A DNA stretch of 10,415 nt, taken from positions 1 to 10,415 of the forward strand of contig JALUJE010000138.1 of NCBI GenBank assembly GCA_027057185.1, given 5' to 3'. This document shows, piece after piece, positions 6,695-10,415 of this stretch. Position numbers and translations under genes: made by a program. A model generated the notes under the pieces. That model saw nothing but the letters and a program-made list of their open reading frames with translations. It was not told the origin of the DNA and did not search any database. Source of the DNA: Helicobacteraceae bacterium. Its GTDB lineage: Bacteria > Campylobacterota > Campylobacteria > Campylobacterales > Sulfurimonadaceae. The first letter of the stretch is position 1. Each line of letters starts with the position of its first letter.

Positions 6695-6961
6695 ATGATT
6701 GAGAACATTAAGGCTCGACTGCTTGAGCATTACATTAACCCCGCATCGACAATTGAGTATGAGGTCAACGGAAAACGGCATTGTCTCTCTTTGGAGGAGA
6801 TTGCACTATCGTATATGCAGGCATCCGAGTCGTCACAGCAGATTTTTGTTGCGGCATTGGAGCAGGCACTTCAAGAGGGAAAAACCGGGGTACAAAACTA
6901 TTTTGAGAAGATGGGAGAGATGTTGCTAATGAGTGCGCTCTCCCAGAAGTTTGAGACGTGA
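6695..6961 (+). CDS. Hypothetical protein, 88 residues, probably helical
   Basis: I do not recognise this family. The product starts MIENIKARLLEHYINP and ends MSALSQKFET. It is acidic and mostly predicted helix (LSLEEIALSYMQASE, QQIFVAALEQALQEGK and NYFEKMGEMLLMSAL are amphipathic), with no membrane segment, signal peptide or Cys/His metal motif. I chose the ATG at 6695 because a TATAAT lies upstream and AAGGG (6679-6683) stands 11 bases before it, a slightly long gap; the frame is open further up to a TTG at 6641. The gene diverges from the tRNA operon and ends one base before the thiG stop codon on the other strand. The clean frame between a promoter and a stop supports a real gene, probably conserved in related genomes, but no function can be given. 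Confidence 0.7.
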   Translation: MIENIKARLLEHYINPASTIEYEVNGKRHCLSLEEIALSYMQASESSQQIFVAALEQALQEGKTGVQNYFEKMGEMLLMSALSQKFET

Positions 6962-6962
6962 G

Positions 6963-7742
6963 TTAGAACTGTATCATACCATCGAGAGGGGAAGATGCTG
7001 TGGCATAAGGACGTTTGGGAATTCGACCGCTTAAATAACTCATACGTCCGGCTTGTACGGCAGACTTCATTGCTTGCGCCATCAGCATCGGATCATCCGC
7101 TTGCGCAATGGCGGTATTGGTTAAGACCCCTTCGGCTCCTAGCTCCATGGCGTATGCCGCATCACTAGCACAACCAATACCGGCATCGACGATGACAGGA
7201 ACGCTGACCGCTTCACGGATAAAGACAATATTGTAAGGGTTTTGAATGCCCAGTCCTGAACCAATGGGAGCAGCGAGCGGCATAATGGCATGGGCTCCGG
7301 CATCTTCAAGACGTTTTGCCATGATGGGATCGTCTGAGGTGTATGCCATGATGGTAAAGCCCTCTTTTGCTAAGACTTTACATGCTTCAATGGTCTCTAG
7401 TACATCAGGATAAAGTGTTTTTTGCGTGTCACCGATGACTTCAAGCTTGATGAGGTCAATTCCTGTAGCTTCCCGCGTTAAACGAAATGTAGTAATTGCT
7501 TCTTCTGCTGTAACACAACCTGCAGAGTTCGGCAAAAACTTTACGTTAGTTCCTGCAAAAGTATCACGCAGGTTCTCTTTGTCAGGGTCGGTAATATTCA
7601 AGCGGCGCACCGCAACGGTAATGAGTTCTGATCCACTCGCCAGTGTCGCTTCTTTGGTAGTCTGAAAGTCTTTATATTTTCCACTGCCTACTATCAGACG
7701 GCTACCGAGCTCGTAAGTGCCGATTTTTAGTATATTGTCCAT
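6963..7742 (-). CDS. thiG: Thiazole synthase
   Basis: ThiG builds the thiazole phosphate ring of thiamine from 1-deoxy-D-xylulose 5-phosphate, dehydroglycine and the sulfur carried on ThiS thiocarboxylate, in a cytosolic TIM-barrel complex with ThiH or ThiO. The 259 residues cover the whole family: GSRLIVGSGKY (residues 13-23), VAVRR (43-47), LPNSAGC (70-76), the Schiff-base lysine K99 in LIKLEVIGD, the phosphate-binding MPLAAPIGSGLG, and PVIVDAGIG. A Shine-Dalgarno GGAGA (minus strand, 7747-7751) precedes the ATG. No other thiamine gene is in the window, and no THI-box-like riboswitch fits in the short upstream region; the only promoter-like boxes there are weak (TTGCTA 15 bases from TATAAA, minus strand 7772-7798). 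Confidence 0.97.
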   Translation of the reverse strand: MDNILKIGTYELGSRLIVGSGKYKDFQTTKEATLASGSELITVAVRRLNITDPDKENLRDTFAGTNVKFLPNSAGCVTAEEAITTFRLTREATGIDLIKLEVIGDTQKTLYPDVLETIEACKVLAKEGFTIMAYTSDDPIMAKRLEDAGAHAIMPLAAPIGSGLGIQNPYNIVFIREAVSVPVIVDAGIGCASDAAYAMELGAEGVLTNTAIAQADDPMLMAQAMKSAVQAGRMSYLSGRIPKRPYATASSPLDGMIQF

Positions 7743-7800
7743 GGTCTCTCCAGATAGGTTTTATATTGCGTTTTATATCATAAGGATTCTGTTAGCAATC

Positions 7801-7846
7801 TTATTTTGAAGTATTAAGCACATGGTATAATACATTTTGGAAATAT
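7801..7846 (-). pseudogene. Orphan second copy of the purN 3' end (candidate left attachment site)
   Basis: On the minus strand this stretch encodes IFPKCII, then one extra base, then HVLNTSK and a TAA stop. The true purN ends ILPKAIIHVLNNV. At DNA level 7814-7846 and 8324-8355 share 26 of 32 bases, including an unbroken 11-mer TTAAGCACATG, with a single inserted G (7825). Homology fades at both ends. Duplication of a gene's 3' end on the two sides of foreign DNA is the usual trace of an integrative element that inserted into that gene. The frameshift fits decay of an untranslated leftover. It could instead be the end of an older purN copy lost by deletion. Confidence 0.65.
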
Positions 7847-7860
7847 CAATGGTTTCATGA

Positions 7861-8097
7861 GAGGGGTGCATTATAATTAGAAAATTAGCAGCCGGTGGGT
7901 CTCAACCAAATTTGAATATGTTAAAAATAAGAAAAACAGTCATACCATTACCGCCACTCAAAGAACAAAAAGAGATAGTAAAAAAAATAGAAAGTCTTTT
8001 CAAAATATGTAATGAACTTGAAACTCAAATCAATAACTCAAAAGATAATAGCCAAACACTGATGCAAGCAGTTTTAAAAGAGGCATTTGAAAAGTAA
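7861..8097 (+). pseudogene. 3' remnant of a type I restriction-modification specificity gene (hsdS)
   Basis: HsdS proteins are the DNA-recognition subunits of type I restriction-modification enzymes. Only the end of one is here. The frame opens at 7861 after a TGA at 7858-7860, with recognisable homology from about 7876 (IRKLAAGGSQPNLNM). It continues with IPLPPLKEQKEIVKKIESLF, the hallmark end of a target-recognition domain plus the start of the conserved coiled-coil spacer, and ends with LMQAVLKEAFEK, a very typical HsdS C-terminus. About 70 of an expected ~400 residues remain. There is no usable start codon at the head of the homology (only internal TTG/ATG at 7912 and 7918) and no hsdM or hsdR nearby. 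The DNA is clearly more AT-rich than the flanking genes. The assignment is from motif recognition, not a search. Confidence 0.82.
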
Positions 8098-8225
8098 TGA
8101 AAAACTTAACAGCAGATACAATAATTGAGGGAATGATACAAATTACTTTAAATGCCCAGTCATTAGTTGAAGAAGCTGAAATTTTATATGAAAATAAATA
8201 TTACGCAAGAACCTATACATTATAG
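8097..8225 (+). pseudogene. 5' remnant of an AbiV-like (HEPN-type) abortive infection gene
   Basis: The 42-codon frame starts at an ATG that shares its A with the hsdS stop codon and reads MKNLTADTIIEGMIQITLN, then SLVEEAEILYENKYYARTYTL before a TAG. The pattern of an N-terminal helix, then EEAEILYENxxYARxYxL, resembles the first helices of AbiV-family proteins, which normally run to roughly 200 residues with an EELGK-type continuation. That continuation is missing, so the gene is truncated exactly inside the conserved helix. AbiV is an abortive infection protein that blocks phage translation in Lactococcus; family members are often found with restriction systems. The one-base overlap with hsdS suggests the two were once an operon. 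The family call rests on pattern memory and is moderate. Confidence 0.6.
8210..8221 (+). repeat. 12-bp direct repeat AACCTATACATT, copy 1
   Basis: An exact copy of 8311-8322, starting 101 bases earlier. Copy 1 lies at the broken end of the abiV-like frame (codons for the RTYTL segment). It may be an attachment-site core or the microhomology at which a deletion joined abiV to the purN flank. Confidence 0.75.
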
Positions 8226-8278
8226 TAAAGGGAAGCACTGGCGGTCCAGCTAGCTGTTGGCAAAAAAATTGATGTACA

Positions 8279-8310
8279 CAACGCCGTTGACAGGCGTTAT
8301 TACAGCGTTA
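8279..8310. repeat. Helically phased CGTT repeats with an inverted copy, beside purN
   Basis: CGTT occurs at 8285, 8295 and 8306, spaced 10 and 11 bases, in the units CCGTTGACAG, GCGTTATTACA and GCGTTA. An inverted AACG stands at 8280. AACGCC (8280-8285) and GGCGTT (8293-8298) can form a six-pair hairpin with a seven-base loop. The layout resembles binding sites for a recombinase or regulator; on the minus strand the hairpin could also serve as a weak purN terminator, but its T run (7 T) lies about ten bases further down. Confidence 0.4.
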
Positions 8311-8322
8311 AACCTATACATT
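8311..8322 (+). repeat. 12-bp direct repeat AACCTATACATT, copy 2 (spans the purN stop)
   Basis: Identical to 8210-8221. On the minus strand this copy covers the last purN codons, the TAG stop and four bases beyond. The stretch between the copies (8222-8310, 89 bases) contains no gene. Confidence 0.75.
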
Positions 8323-8871
8323 GTTAAGCACATGTATGATGGCCTTTGGAAGTATGTCATACTCAATAGCATGAATTTTATTTTCAAAAGCTTCTAGTGA
8401 GTCATTGGCATCTTTACGAAACGAATCTTGTAAAATGATTTCGCCGCCATCAAGCTCATCATTAACAAAATGAACTGATGCTCCGGCATACGCTTCATTG
8501 CCTTCATAGCTACGTTCAATGGCTTTAGCGCCTTTAAAAAGTGGAAGCAGTGAAGGGTGAACATTGAGGGCTTTGATGTTTGATGTGAACACGGGTGTTA
8601 AAATTCGCATAAACCCTACCATGATGGTTAAATCAACTCTGTAAAAGTGGATAATATCGACCAGTTTCCGATCAAAGGCTTCACGAGATGCAAAATTTTG
8701 ATGTTCAACAATTTCTACATGTATATTGGCATTTTGTGCCCGTTTAATGCCACCTGCATTGGCGTTATTGGTAATGGCACATACAATAATGCACTCCTTT
8801 TGGTGCAGTGTGTCGATGAGGCTTTGTAAATTGGTTCCCTCACCGCTAAATAAAACAGCGATTTTTTTCAT
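8314..8871 (-). CDS. purN: Phosphoribosylglycinamide formyltransferase
   Basis: PurN transfers the formyl group of 10-formyltetrahydrofolate to glycinamide ribonucleotide, the third step of purine synthesis. The 185-residue protein carries the phosphate loop LFSGEGTNLQSL (residues 7-18), the folate-site MVGFMRIL (84-91), the catalytic triad N103 and H105 in LNVHPSLLP and D141 in ELDGGEI. The usual FPG triplet after LLP appears as LFKGAKA, a campylobacterial-looking variant. Its ATG overlaps the nnr stop by four bases, so it is translated with nnr. The 3' end seems to have been replaced: a second, divergent version of its last 12-13 codons lies at 7801-7846, and the present end (HVLNNV) sits at the border of the foreign remnant, as expected if an integrated element supplied a substitute terminus. 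The protein itself is complete. Confidence 0.96.
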   Translation of the reverse strand: MKKIAVLFSGEGTNLQSLIDTLHQKECIIVCAITNNANAGGIKRAQNANIHVEIVEHQNFASREAFDRKLVDIIHFYRVDLTIMVGFMRILTPVFTSNIKALNVHPSLLPLFKGAKAIERSYEGNEAYAGASVHFVNDELDGGEIILQDSFRKDANDSLEAFENKIHAIEYDILPKAIIHVLNNV

Positions 8872-10259
8872 AAATTACTGATTCCTTCAATAAGGTCTTG
8901 GGGTGTGAGTGCGTACGAGTTCTTTGTAAAGGCGTTGGCACTAAGCGTATGCGCCAACGAAGCACCGATGGCAGCTTCAACAGGTGTGTAGCCTTGAGCC
9001 AACAAGGATCCAATAAGTCCACTAAGTACGTCTCCGCTTCCTCCTTTAGCCAGTATATTGCTGCCCAAAGCGTTTATGTAGAACTCCTCATTGTGAGCAA
9101 TAATGACATTGGCTCCTTTTAAAAGCAAGACAACATTCGGGTAGGCTTTAGAAAAGGTTTCAACATAATAAAATCGATTGTTCTGTAACGCTTCCACATC
9201 AATGTCAGCAATACCGCAAACCTTCAAAATTGTAGTAAACTCTTTTGGATGCGGAGTGACAATTATCTGTTCTCGCTGTAACAATGTTAAAAACAAGGAG
9301 TGTGCAAAGATATCGGCATCTAAAATTATTGGCAGGTTGTGTTGAAGATGTGACTCAAGTTCATGGTCGGCAAATTCATTTCCTAAGCCCATGCCAAGCG
9401 CGAGAGCTGTTGTAGTGTTGGGTAAAAGGTGTGACTGCATCAATTCATGAGGAAGTTGTACGTTTTCATTTGAAAGTAGGGTAACCAAACCTGCACCAAA
9501 ATGAAAGGCGGCCGTTGCTGCAATAATAGCCGCACCTTGCTTCTCTCCACAGACAATAGCCAGATGTCCGAAGCTACCTTTATGGCTGTTTTGGATGTTA
9601 CGGTGGGGTAGTTTTAGGTCATTGCTTTCAAGAAGTTTGTAAGGTGAATTCTGCTCATAAAGCGTGCGGCTAAGACCTAAATTCAGTACATGTATTTTTC
9701 CGACAACATCTTTGGCTGCGTCGCTGAACATGCCTAGTTTTAGTGCTCCCATGGTTAGTGTGACATCGGCTTTAAAGGTCTGCTCTTCTAAGGTGCCCTC
9801 AAGATGCAGTCCCGAAGGGATATCACAAGCAATTTTTATGGCGTGAGATTGGTTGAGTTGGGTCAGCAATGTTTTGGTGTCTGCGTCAAAAGTGCGTGAA
9901 AAACCACTTCCAAAAAGGGCATCAACAATGATGTCTGAGGGTTCAATTGTGGTAATAACCTGTACACCGATTTTCTCAGCACGACGAAGCTGAAGTTGTG
10001 CCATGGGCGATTTGGCACCGTAAGGCAGATAGAGTTTTACAAGATAATCACCATGTAAAAGCCTGGCAAGCACAATGCCGTCAGCGCCGTTATTACCGGC
10101 ACCACAGATAATGATGATGGTATGAGAGGTGTCAAAATGGTATTGAATGTATTCGCGCATACCATCAGCAGCATGCTCCATCAATATATCTTCGCTAAGA
10201 TCAAATTCATTGTAGCATCGCTGATCGAGTGAGGCTACCTCTTTAAATAATTTCTGCAT
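8868..10259 (-). CDS. nnr: Bifunctional NAD(P)H-hydrate epimerase / ADP-dependent dehydratase
   Basis: Nnr repairs NADH and NADPH damaged by hydration: the N-terminal YjeF-type epimerase domain interconverts R and S forms, and the C-terminal ribokinase-like domain dehydrates S-NAD(P)HX using ADP. In the 463 residues the epimerase shows ICGAGNNGADGIVLARLL (51-68), DALFGSG (113-119) and DIPSGL (146-151). The dehydratase begins near H226 (HKGSFGHLAIVCG) and has LGMGLGN, ILDAD, VTPHPKEF and the nucleotide-binding AKGGSGDVLSG with D410. One detail: the usual GGxxNGGDG reads GAGNNGADG. The start is sure from the conserved MQKLF...LSEDILMEHAA head. No Shine-Dalgarno precedes it; a minus-strand TATAAT ends six bases upstream, so a leaderless transcript is likely. 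purN follows with a four-base overlap. Confidence 0.95.
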   Translation of the reverse strand: MQKLFKEVASLDQRCYNEFDLSEDILMEHAADGMREYIQYHFDTSHTIIIICGAGNNGADGIVLARLLHGDYLVKLYLPYGAKSPMAQLQLRRAEKIGVQVITTIEPSDIIVDALFGSGFSRTFDADTKTLLTQLNQSHAIKIACDIPSGLHLEGTLEEQTFKADVTLTMGALKLGMFSDAAKDVVGKIHVLNLGLSRTLYEQNSPYKLLESNDLKLPHRNIQNSHKGSFGHLAIVCGEKQGAAIIAATAAFHFGAGLVTLLSNENVQLPHELMQSHLLPNTTTALALGMGLGNEFADHELESHLQHNLPIILDADIFAHSLFLTLLQREQIIVTPHPKEFTTILKVCGIADIDVEALQNNRFYYVETFSKAYPNVVLLLKGANVIIAHNEEFYINALGSNILAKGGSGDVLSGLIGSLLAQGYTPVEAAIGASLAHTLSANAFTKNSYALTPQDLIEGISNL

Positions 10260-10312
10260 AAGAGAATTATAACCATAGTGAGTTAAAGCCTCTTTGAGAT
10301 ATAATCTTCTTT
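10260..10312. promoter_or_regulatory. 53-base divergent promoter region with two TATAAT boxes beside the start codons
   Basis: The minus-strand TATAAT at 10266-10271 lies six bases before the nnr ATG, and the plus-strand TATAAT at 10300-10305 lies seven bases before the next ATG. With the usual 6-7 bases from -10 to start of transcription, both mRNAs would begin at or one base before the start codon. Neither side has a clear -35 or a Shine-Dalgarno sequence. Confidence 0.6.
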
Positions 10313-10415
10313 ATGAATAAATATTTAGATATTGCAAAAGAGACATTAAATATTGAAGCAAAAACATTGCGTGATGCTGCTAAGAATTTACATGATAATT
10401 TTGAACAGGCAGTGG
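10313..10415 (+). CDS. kdsD: KpsF/GutQ-family sugar-phosphate isomerase, N-terminal part (probably arabinose-5-phosphate isomerase)
   Basis: Only the first 34 codons are inside the window (MNKYLDIAKETLNIEAKTL, then RDAAKNLHDNFEQAV). The pattern of I-A-K-x-x-L-x-x-E-A-x-x-L followed by a short helix and F-x-x-A-V is the N-terminal helix preceding the SIS domain in KpsF/GutQ/KdsD proteins, which convert ribulose 5-phosphate to arabinose 5-phosphate for Kdo and lipopolysaccharide synthesis. The SIS and CBS domains that would confirm this lie outside. The start lacks a Shine-Dalgarno sequence but has a TATAAT just upstream. Confidence 0.62.
   Translation, partial: MNKYLDIAKETLNIEAKTLRDAAKNLHDNFEQAV

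Noticed and set aside
7743..7800. Thiamine pyrophosphate riboswitch upstream of thiG
   Set aside because: Only about 60 bases lie between the ATG and the purN remnant, and no CTGAGA or ACCTGAT-like THI-box core is present on the minus strand.
7804..7831. Forward promoter TTTTGA-16-TGGTATAAT leading into the hsdS remnant
   Set aside because: The TATAAT falls inside the leftover purN 3' end, where the bases are explained by old coding sequence (codons for II). It may work by accident, but there is no intact gene downstream.
8222..8313. Integron attC site (GTTAAAC at 8307-8313 matches the GTTRRRY core, with a hairpin upstream)
   Set aside because: The matching RYYYAAC inverse core (GTTTAAC) is absent at any sensible distance on either side, and the genes next to it do not look like cassettes. 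The core match alone is short enough to be chance.

Overview
The window looks like chromosomal DNA from a member of the Campylobacterota (the former Epsilonproteobacteria), probably a Sulfurimonas/Sulfurovum-type relative. The evidence is (i) a spermidine synthase of the Helicobacter pylori SpeE type without the usual glycine-rich motif, (ii) the block prfA-rpsT divergent from glmM-lspA, which matches the order I recall for HP0074-HP0077 in H. pylori, and (iii) nnr followed by purN, as I recall in Campylobacter jejuni. The genus is an inference.

Layout. Positions 40-2676 (+) hold a tight, overlapping cluster: speE-like, coaE (dephospho-CoA kinase), dapF (diaminopimelate epimerase) and a Bax-type glucosaminidase. 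Positions 2681-4027 (-) hold rpsT-prfA, for ribosomal protein S20 and release factor 1. Positions 4139-5933 (+) hold glmM-lspA, for cell-wall amino-sugar supply and lipoprotein signal peptidase. Positions 5904-6550 (-) hold six tRNA genes, transcribed Pro-His-Arg-Arg-Leu-Val from a perfect consensus sigma-70 promoter at 6594-6622. A small unknown protein (6695-6961, +) diverges from it and converges on thiG (6963-7742, -). Positions 8314-10259 (-) hold nnr and purN, overlapping by four bases. Positions 10313-10415 (+) hold the start of a KpsF/GutQ-type sugar-phosphate isomerase.

The accessory part is short: 7743-8313, between thiG and purN. It contains a frameshifted second copy of the purN 3' end (7801-7846), the last ~70 codons of a type I restriction specificity gene (hsdS), the first 42 codons of a gene that looks like abiV (HEPN-type abortive infection), and an 88-base tail with helically phased CGTT repeats next to the real purN stop. 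I read this as the eroded remains of a defence-carrying integrative element that used the 3' end of purN as its attachment site. It is the most interesting part of the window.

Other oddities: the lspA stop codon and last nine codons lie inside the antisense strand of tRNA-Val; that tRNA-Val has C instead of the near-universal U at position 33; and the divergent nnr/kdsD-like pair each has a TATAAT so close to its ATG that leaderless transcripts are predicted. The rest of the window is ordinary housekeeping sequence.
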